Origin: a virus
Strand: one strand, 5' to 3'
Length of the DNA stretch: 26,425 nucleotides
IMG/VR virus record: IMGVR_UViG_3300044825_002253
Span: 1-26,425 of that record
A program made the position numbers and the translations under genes. Below, in pieces: positions 5,923 to 14,254 of this stretch (within the stretch, counting starts at the first letter, position 1; each line of letters begins with the position of its first letter). The notes under the pieces are model-generated. The model had not been told where the DNA came from, made no database searches, and saw only the letters and a program-made list of their open reading frames with translations.

Positions 5923-7964
5923 CACTGTGGGAACGGCTATTCGGAAGCAGGGTACAACGCCAGCGGGTGGAACTCGAGGAAAGCCTGCGGGTGAAGCAGC
6001 TCCAGCGCAAGCAAAAGCTGCTGGAAGGCTACCTGGACCAGGACTATTGGCTTCAGGGCTACGCCGATCTGCTGAACCGCTACCGGGACGGCGGGCAGTT
6101 CGCCTACCCGGTCAGCCAGCCCACCGACCGGCGCTACGGCGGAAACTACCCGTTCTGGTACAGCGAACAGCAGCTGTCCATCCTGCGGGCCGCCAGCCGG
6201 CTGTGCACCACGATGAACCCCAACGCCTACGGCCTCTTGAACGGGCTGGCCAGCTACGTTATCGGCAACGGTTTCAGCTACCGGGTGGCCGCCAAAAAGG
6301 GCATCGAGGTTTCCGCCGACCTGCTGGAGCAGGCCCAGCAGGTGGTGGATGATTTCGCCTACGAAAACGCATGGCCGGAAATGGAGCGGGAGCTGTTCTG
6401 GCGCTGGCGGGAGGATGGTGACGCCTTTTTGCGCCTATTCCCGCAGAAATCCGGCCGGCTAATGATCCGCACGGTGGAGCCCGAGCAGGTGTTCCAGCCG
6501 CCCGATAGCCAGCTGGCGGAGTGGAGCTACGGCATCAAGACGGAGGTGGATGACGTTTTCCAGATCGAGGCATATTTCGTCAGCTATGCCGCCCCAGGCG
6601 GCAAGGGTGGAGACGTGCCGGTGATGGGTGAGGAGGTGGAAGCGGAAAACATGATCCACCTGAAAGCCAACGTGAAAAGGGCCATCAAACGGGGCCTGCC
6701 GGATTTCAGCTACGACACCCTGGACGCCTTCAACATTGCCAGCAAGCTGCGGCAGAACCTGGGCGAGGGCAGCGCGGTGCAGGCGGCCATTGCCGGCATC
6801 CGCCAGTACGATGCGGCCAGCAGCCAGCAGGTGGATACCTTCCTGCAAGGGCAGGTGGATTACACGCAGTACGACGCCCTCACTGGAAAGCAGCAGGATT
6901 TCCAGCAGCTACGTTCCGGCAGTTTCCTCGATATTCCCAAGGGCATGAACTACATCACACCACCCGCAGCCGCCAGCGCAGCCGCCCACCTGGAAGTTTT
7001 CCAGAGCCTGCTGCGGAGCGCCGGCAACCGGCACAACGCCCCCGAGTGGCTGGTCAGCAGCAATGCCGCCAACAACAACTACGCCAGCAGCCTGACGGCT
7101 GAATCGCCATTCCTGCGCAACTGCCTGGCCCTCCAGGAAGCTGTGAAGCGGCCGTTTTTGCGCGTCATGCGGGCGGCCCTGCAGAATGCGGCCATGGCGG
7201 GGCAGCTGCCCCCCAACGTGCTGGATGCGGTGGAAATCCAGGTGGTGCCCCCCAGCGTGGAAACCCGCGACCGGGTGCAGGAGGCGCAGACCAACCAGGT
7301 ATACAGCACGCTGCGCGTCAAGAGCCCGCAGACCATCGCGCAGGAAATCGGGCTGGACTGGGATGAGGAAATGGCCAACTGGGACGAGGTTACCCAGGAC
7401 GCCGGCCTACCCGGGCCCCTGCCCACCGACCTGCCCACCCCCGCCCTGCCGGAGGCCACCGGCAGCGTACAGGCCATGGAAGGCACCTACACGGAGGCGG
7501 AGGGCGGGCGCTATTCGCATATTGATTTCAAGCCGCCGGAGGGCGCCAGAAAGGCGGCCCAGCGGGCGCTGGATGTGCGGGCGGAGAAACCCGAAAGCCA
7601 GCGGGGCATGACGCCGGTGGGCATCGCCAGGGCCCGTGACCTGGCGAACGGCCGGGAACTATCACCGCAGACGGTGCGCCGCATGAAAGCCTATTTCGAC
7701 CGGCACGAGGTGGACAAAAAGGGCGAAACGTGGGACCAGCAGGGCAAGGGCTGGCAGGCGTGGCAGGGCTGGGGCGGTGACGCCGGCTACGCCTGGGCCC
7801 GTAAGGTGGTGGGCCAGATGGAGGCCGCCGACCGGAAGGCCACCGAGAGCAAGGTGCCCGATAAAATTCGCACCCTGAAAGATGAGGGCTACCCGCAGGA
7901 TCAGGCCGTCGCCATCGCGCTGGACATGGCCCGGCGTGGTGAAATCCCAGAGCGCAAGAAATGA
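5919..7964 (+). CDS. portal protein with C-terminal accessory modules
   Basis: The portal forms the dodecameric ring through which DNA enters and leaves the head. Residues 1-480 fit a phage portal: WYSEQQLSILRAASRL, YGLLNGLASYVIGNGF, an aromatic-rich region with LFWRWREDGDAF, and LTAESPFLRNCLALQEAVKRPF near 390-410. Beyond residue 500 two extra modules follow. One (about 530-640) contains TPVGIARARDLANGRELSP, YFDRHEVD and WGGDAGYAWA, a small module I know from other phage structural proteins. The second (about 645-681) has the EGYPQDQAVAIALDMAR motif, also widespread in phage proteins. At 681 residues it is longer than most portals, consistent with a fusion. AGGAGG lies eight bases before the ATG. 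Confidence 0.88.
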   Translation: MTLWERLFGSRVQRQRVELEESLRVKQLQRKQKLLEGYLDQDYWLQGYADLLNRYRDGGQFAYPVSQPTDRRYGGNYPFWYSEQQLSILRAASRLCTTMNPNAYGLLNGLASYVIGNGFSYRVAAKKGIEVSADLLEQAQQVVDDFAYENAWPEMERELFWRWREDGDAFLRLFPQKSGRLMIRTVEPEQVFQPPDSQLAEWSYGIKTEVDDVFQIEAYFVSYAAPGGKGGDVPVMGEEVEAENMIHLKANVKRAIKRGLPDFSYDTLDAFNIASKLRQNLGEGSAVQAAIAGIRQYDAASSQQVDTFLQGQVDYTQYDALTGKQQDFQQLRSGSFLDIPKGMNYITPPAAASAAAHLEVFQSLLRSAGNRHNAPEWLVSSNAANNNYASSLTAESPFLRNCLALQEAVKRPFLRVMRAALQNAAMAGQLPPNVLDAVEIQVVPPSVETRDRVQEAQTNQVYSTLRVKSPQTIAQEIGLDWDEEMANWDEVTQDAGLPGPLPTDLPTPALPEATGSVQAMEGTYTEAEGGRYSHIDFKPPEGARKAAQRALDVRAEKPESQRGMTPVGIARARDLANGRELSPQTVRRMKAYFDRHEVDKKGETWDQQGKGWQAWQGWGGDAGYAWARKVVGQMEAADRKATESKVPDKIRTLKDEGYPQDQAVAIALDMARRGEIPERKK

Positions 7965-10900
7965 TCCTGGCGAACAGCCGCATGGCGGCAAAAGTTGGCA
8001 TCCAGCAGGCCCGGGCGCTGGTGCAGGCTGATGCCATAGCCGACCAAATAGACGCAAAGGTGCTGCGGCTGTGGAACCGGCTGCTGCGGCTGCTGGCCCT
8101 GAAGGTGCCCCGCCCGGGCACGCAGGAGCAAATTGCAGCCATCCTGCGGGAAATCACGCAAAGCGCCATAACCGGCATCGACAAGGGCTTGGAGAGCCTG
8201 GCCCGGCAGGGCCACCAGCAGGCCATAGCCGACGCAATAGCCACAGCCCCGCAGGCGGCCATCAGCCTGGCCCTCCAGCAAAATAACCCGGGCCCGCCAG
8301 ACCTGACGGAGGCCCGGCTGTCACCTGAACAGCGGGCGCAGGTGGAGGCGCAGCTGTTCGAGCCCCTGCCAGCTGATGAGGTGGCCCGCATCATTTACTC
8401 CCCGAGCGCCGGCACCAGCTGGAACGCCAGGCTGGCGGCCCAGACCAGGCTGGCACCACCCGACCAGCTGGCGGCCCTGGTGGCCATGGGCATGGCACAG
8501 GGGCAAACGGTCCAGCAATTGGCCAACACCCTGGGGCCGGCCGTGCAGGGCGTGCGCACAAGCGCCAGGCGGGTGGCCCGCACGGAGGGTATGCGCGTCA
8601 GCCATGCCGCCCGCCTTCAGGCGTTCGATGACCTGGGCGACATGGTGATCGGCTACCAGATACACGCCACCATGGACTGGCGGGTGCGCCCGGCCCATGC
8701 GGCACGAAACGGGAATATCTACTACAAGAACCCAAAACCCGGCCAGCTATCCATCACGGAAATGCCGAACCCGCCCATGGAGGCCGATGGCACCGTCGCC
8801 TTCAACTGTCGCTGCTACCTGTCGCCGGTGCTGGAAGTGGCGGACCACATCGAGAACGACCCGGCGGCCAAGGCGCTGTTCACCGGCAACGATAAAAAGC
8901 TGATCCCCGACCCGGTCACCTACGCCGAATGGTGGCAGACGGCCACCGACCAGGAAAAGCGCTGGGCTGTGGGCACCCGCAGGCTGGCCACCGTCACGAA
9001 AATGGCCAAGGGCCGGCCGGTGGAATGGGCGGATTTCCTGAACCCAGAGACTGGGCAGCTGCTGCCGGTGGACCAGCTGAAGGGGGAAACCGCCAGCGAG
9101 CGCCAGGCCCGGGTGGACAAGGTGGACGAGGTGATCCAGCAGCGGCGCGAGCTGGCGGTGCAGGTGAGCCGTTTCGGCTACGTGCCGCCGGAGGCCCGGC
9201 CGGATACACCGCCCGTCATCACGCCACCACCGCCACCGGTGCCGCCCACACCACCGCCCCCACCGCCGACGGCCACCCTGCCGCCCAAACCTGGAGAGCC
9301 ACCCCACTACCCCAGGGCGGCAGCCCCCACCACCGGCATGGACCAGCTACGGCAGACGGCTGAGCTGCTGCGGGCAGCGCAGGAAAAGCGCACCGGCAAC
9401 CGGCAGGCCGTCCACCCGGCCGCCGGGCAATTCAACCTGAACAGGCTGCACCACATCGAGCCGCAGGATAGGGACCATTTCCGGCACTACGGGGCCGCCC
9501 TGTTCAACCGGGAAAAGCCATTCATCAACACCAGCGGCCGGCTGCAACGGTTCAAGGGCATCCTGTTCTATGAGCGGGCATACGGCAGCGACAAGTTCCG
9601 CGACATAACGGCTGCGGAAATACTGGCGGCCAATGACCAGCAGGCATCCGAGCAGGCGGCTAAAAACATCCAAAAACCCCTAAAGGATACTGAGGCGTTC
9701 AAAAAGGCGCAGGCCAAAGCGGCCAAGGCCCTGAAGGTGAAGCCTGCTACCCTGCTTTCCAGGCTGGAGAAGAAATACGGGAAGGCCCGCATGGCCAAGC
9801 TGGTCGAGGTCACGGCCAAGGACCTGAAGGAGCTGGAAAAAAAACGAGAGGAAAACAAGGACGCAAAAACAAAGGCCATACCTGACAGGCTGGAATGGAC
9901 CAGGCAAAGCCAGGTGGAAGCCTACGAGGAGGCTGTCGAGCGCCTCGAGGAAAACCACCACACCCTGGCAGCCCTGACGGCCACCATGGAACAGCTGGAG
10001 GAGGACGCCGACAACGCCCAGCCCCTGCCCAGGTGGGTGGCCGTGCAGTTTCCTGAGCTGGCGAAAAAATCCATCACCAAGCTGGCCGAGCCCCTGCAGG
10101 TGAAGCTGGACGGCGTGAAAAGCATGGTCGAAAGCATTATTGAAAAAGCGCCGGAAATGAAACGGGAAGCCATCGAGCGCAGGATTGGCAGCGATCTGAA
10201 CGAGCAGGCTATCGCCAGCATGAAAAGCGCCGGCCTGTATGAAAAACTGGTCGAGAAATACCAAACCATCCAGAAAAACGAGCTGGTTAAAAAGCCTGAA
10301 ACCAAGGACCAGGTGCATAACGCCATGCAGAAGGGCGGGCCCAAGGATCAGGCTGTGGTGGCCGTGCAACTCATGACACAAACCGCAGAAGGTTCCAAAA
10401 AACTTTACCCGCCGGAATTTCTGCAAAGGCAACGCCAGACATTGGATTTCCTGAATCTCATAGGGGAAGTGCCGGTCAATGACTGCATGGTGGCCAATCG
10501 GGCAGACATGGTGCACCCATACAAGGAAAAAACGGAAGGCCGAGCGTTTGCCCTGGACAAGGTGGACGCCGAAAAGTACCCCCAGTTATTTCATGGAAGG
10601 CCAAGAGTATTTCTGGCGAACGATGACGGGGCAGATGTGCACGTTCACGAGATGGGGCATATCCTGGAAGGAGAAGACACCTACGTGGCTGATATGGTGC
10701 AGACATTTCTGCACTACCGAGTGGGTGACGAAAAACCGGTAAAGCTAAAAAGTGTTTTTCCCAATCTAAACTACGGGCCAAGCGAAACCGGACGCATTGA
10801 CAATTTTGACCGCTACTTCTCAAAAAACTCCGCCTATTACGTGGGCAAGGAATATTCCAACGGTTCGGAAATCCTGAGCATGGGCCTGCAGGCGTTGTTT

Positions 10901-11002
10901 GATGACCCGGTGAACTTCATGGAGAAGGACCCGGAGTACGCCCAGTTTGTCCTTTCCATCATGCAGTACAAGGAAAGCGCCAGGGCAAGGGGGCAGCAGT
11001 GA
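7961..11002 (+). CDS. MuF-type minor head protein with C-terminal zincin-like metalloprotease domain
   Basis: MuF (SPP1 gp7-like) proteins sit inside or at the portal and can carry effector domains at their C-termini. In this 1013-residue protein the MuF domain spans about residues 150-290: ARRVARTEGMRVSHAAR near 205, a TMDWRVRPAHAARNG segment, and FNCRCYL with Cys283 and Cys285. A Pro-rich hinge (about 415-446) follows, then a globular segment at 490-550 (FNLNRLHHIEPQDR, LFYERAYGSDKFRD), a long charged helical region, and a terminal domain with HEMGH at 896-900 and a likely third zinc ligand Glu970 in SEILSMGLQALFDDP. HExxH plus a downstream Glu is the zincin (gluzincin-like) metal site. DNA of the last domain is less GC-rich than the rest. 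It may be a head-carried effector or process virion proteins; neither is shown. Confidence 0.85.
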   Translation: MILANSRMAAKVGIQQARALVQADAIADQIDAKVLRLWNRLLRLLALKVPRPGTQEQIAAILREITQSAITGIDKGLESLARQGHQQAIADAIATAPQAAISLALQQNNPGPPDLTEARLSPEQRAQVEAQLFEPLPADEVARIIYSPSAGTSWNARLAAQTRLAPPDQLAALVAMGMAQGQTVQQLANTLGPAVQGVRTSARRVARTEGMRVSHAARLQAFDDLGDMVIGYQIHATMDWRVRPAHAARNGNIYYKNPKPGQLSITEMPNPPMEADGTVAFNCRCYLSPVLEVADHIENDPAAKALFTGNDKKLIPDPVTYAEWWQTATDQEKRWAVGTRRLATVTKMAKGRPVEWADFLNPETGQLLPVDQLKGETASERQARVDKVDEVIQQRRELAVQVSRFGYVPPEARPDTPPVITPPPPPVPPTPPPPPPTATLPPKPGEPPHYPRAAAPTTGMDQLRQTAELLRAAQEKRTGNRQAVHPAAGQFNLNRLHHIEPQDRDHFRHYGAALFNREKPFINTSGRLQRFKGILFYERAYGSDKFRDITAAEILAANDQQASEQAAKNIQKPLKDTEAFKKAQAKAAKALKVKPATLLSRLEKKYGKARMAKLVEVTAKDLKELEKKREENKDAKTKAIPDRLEWTRQSQVEAYEEAVERLEENHHTLAALTATMEQLEEDADNAQPLPRWVAVQFPELAKKSITKLAEPLQVKLDGVKSMVESIIEKAPEMKREAIERRIGSDLNEQAIASMKSAGLYEKLVEKYQTIQKNELVKKPETKDQVHNAMQKGGPKDQAVVAVQLMTQTAEGSKKLYPPEFLQRQRQTLDFLNLIGEVPVNDCMVANRADMVHPYKEKTEGRAFALDKVDAEKYPQLFHGRPRVFLANDDGADVHVHEMGHILEGEDTYVADMVQTFLHYRVGDEKPVKLKSVFPNLNYGPSETGRIDNFDRYFSKNSAYYVGKEYSNGSEILSMGLQALFDDPVNFMEKDPEYAQFVLSIMQYKESARARGQQ

Positions 11003-11262
11003 TAGGCTCATTTACCTGGCACCTGAAAGGCAAGGACCACCTGGTGGAGCTGCACTGGGTGGAGGGTGGCCCCGCATGGGTGACAGATGATCCTGGGATT
11101 GAGCTGTATTTGAACGTGGCGTTCCCAAGGAAAACCGAACACCCCGACAGCCCGGGCTACCCATACTGGGGGCAGGCACTGGCGGAAATAGGCATGAAAA
11201 ACGTGACCATACACAAGGTGCCGCCCAGGCAAACACGGCCGCCCAAGGGGGCCAAGTTCTAG
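10999..11262 (+). CDS. small protein downstream of the MuF-zincin gene
   Basis: An 87-residue protein that starts at a GTG overlapping the MuF stop (GTGA), with AAGGGGG five bases upstream. It is rich in aromatic residues and short beta-type segments (GSFTWHLKG, VELHWVEGGPAWV), and ends in a basic Pro-rich tail (KVPPRQTRPPKG). There is no signal peptide and no membrane span. I do not recognise it. Being tightly coupled to a gene with a predicted metalloprotease domain, it could be a partner, inhibitor or immunity protein, but it could equally be an unrelated head protein. Confidence 0.6.
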   Translation: MIGSFTWHLKGKDHLVELHWVEGGPAWVTDDPGIELYLNVAFPRKTEHPDSPGYPYWGQALAEIGMKNVTIHKVPPRQTRPPKGAKF

Positions 11263-11271
11263 GCGTCTAAT

Positions 11272-11299
11272 TTGTCAAGAAAAATTTGGCCCGTATAAT
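11272..11299 (+). promoter_or_regulatory. sigma-70-type promoter for the capsid operon, possibly leaderless
   Basis: TTGTCA (11272-11277) and a perfect TATAAT (11294-11299) are separated by 16 bases in the 44-base gap between the MuF partner gene and the protease gene. A transcript would normally begin about seven bases after the -10, which is at or next to the ATG at 11307. There is no Shine-Dalgarno between the -10 and the ATG, so the mRNA may be leaderless. The promoter would give the abundant capsid proteins their own transcription. Confidence 0.68.
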
Positions 11300-11306
11300 C
11301 GAAACC

Positions 11307-12380
11307 ATGAAGACGCGCAAGCTGTTCAAGCTGATCGAGCAGACCCAGTCCACCAACGCCCTGAGCGTGGACCGGGCCGCCGGCGTCATCCATAACGTAA
11401 AGGTGTTGGGCCTCATCAGCGAGAATGGCAGGCGCTACCTGCCGGAGGCGGTGCAGAAGGCTGCCGGGCTGTATGAGGGCATACGGGTAAACATCAACCA
11501 CCCGGATGGCAAGCCAACCGACCAGCGCAGCGCATACGACCGTTTCGGCAAGCTGGAAAACATCCGGTGGGTGGAAGGCGAGGGCCTGTACGGTGACCTC
11601 GTCTATTTGAAAAGCCACCCGATGGCTGAGCGCATTTGCGAGGCGGCCGAGCGCATGCCTGACGTGTTCGGGCTGAGCCACAACGCCGGCGGCGACGGGA
11701 AGGTGGACAAGGACGGCACCTTCGTCGTGAATGAAATCGTCGAGGTGCGGCACGTGGACCTGGTGGCCGACCCGGCTACGACGAAAAGCCTGCAGGAAAG
11801 CCGGCAGGTGAAAACCCTGAAGGAGTCGAACATGGATGAGAAGCTGAAGGAGGCCCTGGACGGCCTGAAAGAGGCCATGGGCAAGCTGGAGGCGTGCTAC
11901 ACCGAAGCCGAAGGCGAGGAAAAAAAGGACGCCATGGAGGCTGAGGACGAAAAAGAAAAAGAAACCGCCGAAGCTGAGGCCGGCGAAAAGGAAGAAAAAA
12001 AGGACGCATCCGAAGCCGAAGTCGAGGTCGAAATCGACGGCGACGAGGATGAGGACATGGAAGAAGAAGACGACAAAAAGCCCATGGAAGGCAAGCGGGC
12101 CAAGCTGACCGCCCGCAAGCTGCTCCAGGAAAACAAAACCCTGAAGGCCCGCGAGGCTGTGCGTGCCCTGTGCGAGAGCGCCGGGCTGAAGGCCAACAGC
12201 CAGCTGCTGGCTGACCTGGCCCTGCTGCCCAGGGACGCTGCCCAGCGCACCGTGAACCAGCTGGCGCTGGCGGCCAAGGCCGGCAAGCCCCGCAGCTCCA
12301 GCCCCGTGCTGGAGAGCAAGCAGGACAAGGCTGCCGGCATCCCCGACAGCGACACCCTTTTCAATTGGCTGCAGAACTAA
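11307..12380 (+). CDS. prohead protease fused to acidic scaffold region
   Basis: The N-terminal 170 residues match a phage prohead serine protease of the HK97/S78-like type: VNINHPDGKP with the probable catalytic His65, GLYGDLVYLKSHP, FGLSHNA with probable Ser124, and EIVEVRHVDLVADPATTKSL closing the domain. The protease cuts the scaffold and capsid N-termini during head maturation. Residues 176-357 form a very acidic, helical scaffold-like region (long runs of Glu, Ala, Asp and Lys about 200-265, then a helical C-terminus). I chose the ATG at 11307; a TTG at 11286 is in frame but lies inside the promoter. Protease and scaffold in one frame with an internal start is a lambda C/Nu3-like arrangement. 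Confidence 0.88.
   Translation: MKTRKLFKLIEQTQSTNALSVDRAAGVIHNVKVLGLISENGRRYLPEAVQKAAGLYEGIRVNINHPDGKPTDQRSAYDRFGKLENIRWVEGEGLYGDLVYLKSHPMAERICEAAERMPDVFGLSHNAGGDGKVDKDGTFVVNEIVEVRHVDLVADPATTKSLQESRQVKTLKESNMDEKLKEALDGLKEAMGKLEACYTEAEGEEKKDAMEAEDEKEKETAEAEAGEKEEKKDASEAEVEVEIDGDEDEDMEEEDDKKPMEGKRAKLTARKLLQENKTLKAREAVRALCESAGLKANSQLLADLALLPRDAAQRTVNQLALAAKAGKPRSSSPVLESKQDKAAGIPDSDTLFNWLQN
11832..12380 (+). CDS. nested in-frame scaffold protein (internal start)
   Basis: Inside the protease gene, AAGGAG (11820-11825) lies six bases before an in-frame ATG (11832; residue 176 of the long protein), exactly where the protease domain ends and the acidic helical region starts with MDEKLKEALDGLKEAM. 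This is one of the best ribosome-binding sites in the window, better than that of the full-length gene. Independent translation would give a scaffold protein of 182 residues in excess over the protease-scaffold fusion, as lambda Nu3 relates to C. Expression is inferred, not shown. Confidence 0.65.
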   Translation: MDEKLKEALDGLKEAMGKLEACYTEAEGEEKKDAMEAEDEKEKETAEAEAGEKEEKKDASEAEVEVEIDGDEDEDMEEEDDKKPMEGKRAKLTARKLLQENKTLKAREAVRALCESAGLKANSQLLADLALLPRDAAQRTVNQLALAAKAGKPRSSSPVLESKQDKAAGIPDSDTLFNWLQN

Positions 12381-12392
12381 GGAGCAACACAG

Positions 12393-12884
12393 ATGAGCGC
12401 AAATTTCGGCGGTTCCCGCTTTGTCCTTCCCCCAGCCACCCGCACGGTGGTGTACCGGGCCCCTGCCAGCGTGCAGATTAGCGTGGGCGACCTGCTGTAT
12501 CTTGATTCCGGCACCGGTGACGTTTACCCGCTTTCCAGCAAGGTGGGCAGCGGCACGGTGAACACCGACCAGGTGTTCGTGCACGACAATTTCGTGGGCG
12601 TGGCCCAGTCCGCCAGGCTGGCCACCCAAACCACCGCCGGCGACATCACGGTTGCCACCGACTGCATCTATGAGGCGGATTGCGCCAGCCAGACCTGGGA
12701 GCCCGGTGCCCTGGTGACTGGTTTCAGCAGCGGCGCAGCCGCAGCTGGTGCCATCAGCGACCAGAAACTGGATGCTACCGCCCTGTCCGCCGAAGCCATC
12801 GGCGTGGTGGTGCAGCAGTACAAGTCAGCCACCACCCTGGTGGTCTGCCGGCTGTATGGCAAAGCCGCCCGCCAGGTGTTCTAA
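12393..12884 (+). CDS. probable capsid decoration protein
   Basis: A 163-residue, Ala-, Ser- and Val-rich beta-type protein (SVQISVGDLLYLDSGTGDVYPL, then many small-residue strands). The gene lies between the protease/scaffold and the major capsid gene, the usual place of head decoration or cement proteins. I assign the role from position and composition; the sequence is not one I can place in a named family. AAGGAG overlaps the upstream stop and lies eight bases before the ATG, predicting strong translation as expected for an abundant virion protein. Confidence 0.68.
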   Translation: MSANFGGSRFVLPPATRTVVYRAPASVQISVGDLLYLDSGTGDVYPLSSKVGSGTVNTDQVFVHDNFVGVAQSARLATQTTAGDITVATDCIYEADCASQTWEPGALVTGFSSGAAAAGAISDQKLDATALSAEAIGVVVQQYKSATTLVVCRLYGKAARQVF

Positions 12885-12913
12885 ACCAAACCAACGACGA
12901 AAGGACCTGACCA

Positions 12914-14254
12914 ATGAACCCCCTGAAGATCCGAAGCCTGTTCGAGAGCCGCAGCCAGCAGTCCAATGGGCGCTGGCGGTTCCTGACCGAAATGAAGCAC
13001 GGGCTGGGCCTGTGCGACAAGGACGGCAACGACTACCGCGATTACGCCGGCAACCGCATCAGCAAGGACGCAAAAGTCCGCGCTGAGCAGTTCAGCCTGG
13101 CGGAGCTGGCGGAGGGAATTATCGGGCCCAGCTGGCGCGGCCTGTTCAACCCGGACAGCCGGGCCCTGAACAAGTTCAGCCAGGCGAAAGCTATCCTCGA
13201 GGCCACCAACCCGGGCGACACCCGCGCCCTGCTGGAGAGCACCGGCATCGGCATCGACCCGACTGCTTTCGCCAACATCAACACGTTCACCAGCGTGGTG
13301 GGCGGGTTGGTTGAGGTGAAAATCCTCGAGGCGTTCCAGAACCCCGCCTTGATTGCCGACCGGGTGTGCCCGGCGGAGCCCACCAAGCTGAACGGCCAGA
13401 AGATCATCGGTGTGAACCACATTGGTGACCGGGCTGCCGTGCGCAAGCCTGGCATGCCGCACGAGCGGGCGCAGTTCAACGAGCGCTGGGTGGAAACCCC
13501 CGAGACGGTCGAGAACGCCCTGGCGGTGGATGTCTTTAAGGAAACGGTCTTTTTTGACCTGACCGGGCAGATCCTCCAGATGGCTTCCAGCGTGGGCGAG
13601 GAATTGGCCTACCGCAAGGAAATCCGGGTGATCGACACCATCATTGGTGTGACCAACTCGTTCCGGTACAACGGCACAGCGTACAACACGTACGTGACCA
13701 GCCGGACCCAGGGCTACCTGAACGACCAGAGCAACCCGCTGCTGGATTGGACCTCCATCCAGAGCGCCATGCTGCTGTTTGCCCGCATGCAGGACCCTGC
13801 CACCGGCAAGCGCATCCTGACCAAGCCTGACACCATCATTGTGAACCCCGCAAAGGTGGCGACGGCTAACTTGATCCTGTCGGCCACCACCACCGAGCGC
13901 CGTTCGGGTGGCGGAGCATCCACACCGCAGACGACCAGCAACCCGCTGAACGTCAGCGTGAGTCCGGGCAGCCCGTACAGCGGCCTGGAGGTGCTGAGCA
14001 GCCCGATTATCGAGCAGCGCTGCACCGATGCCACCGGCCTGAACCTGAGCCAGGCCAACGCCGACGACTACTGGTGGGCGCTGGAGCGGGGCAAGAGTTT
14101 CCGCTACATGCAAAACTACCCGTTGGCCGTGAACCAGGCAGCCCCCAACCAGTACGAAATGCTGGACAAGGGCATCGTGGCCAGCTACTTTGCCAACGAG
14201 CGCGGGGTGCCCTCCATCTGGTCCCCCTGGCACGTGGTGCGGAACAAGAACTGA
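12914..14254 (+). CDS. major capsid protein
   Basis: A 446-residue protein directly after scaffold and decoration genes. Features that fit an HK97-fold capsid protein are a charged N-terminal helical region (about 1-100), the central segment TFTSVVGGLVEVKILEAF, a set of beta strands around 150-190, a long helical segment near 210-240 (VGEELAYRKEIRVIDTIIG), and the late KPDTIIVNPAKVATANLIL unit, which resembles the P-domain part of many capsids. The C-terminus ends in SIWSPWHVVRNKN. The prohead protease probably trims the N-terminus. AAGGAC-type Shine-Dalgarno precedes the ATG. The assignment rests on order, size and these patterns together. Confidence 0.9.
   Translation: MNPLKIRSLFESRSQQSNGRWRFLTEMKHGLGLCDKDGNDYRDYAGNRISKDAKVRAEQFSLAELAEGIIGPSWRGLFNPDSRALNKFSQAKAILEATNPGDTRALLESTGIGIDPTAFANINTFTSVVGGLVEVKILEAFQNPALIADRVCPAEPTKLNGQKIIGVNHIGDRAAVRKPGMPHERAQFNERWVETPETVENALAVDVFKETVFFDLTGQILQMASSVGEELAYRKEIRVIDTIIGVTNSFRYNGTAYNTYVTSRTQGYLNDQSNPLLDWTSIQSAMLLFARMQDPATGKRILTKPDTIIVNPAKVATANLILSATTTERRSGGGASTPQTTSNPLNVSVSPGSPYSGLEVLSSPIIEQRCTDATGLNLSQANADDYWWALERGKSFRYMQNYPLAVNQAAPNQYEMLDKGIVASYFANERGVPSIWSPWHVVRNKN

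Noticed and set aside
11286-11306. TTG start of the protease gene seven codons upstream
   Set aside because: It lies within the -35/-10 region of the promoter, so the transcript would not include it; ATG 11307 is preferred.
11259-12629. 456-codon open frame on the minus strand
   Set aside because: It is the complement of the protease/scaffold gene. Runs such as FFFFFVL come from reversed Glu/Lys codons; there is no ribosome-binding site and no plausible domain.
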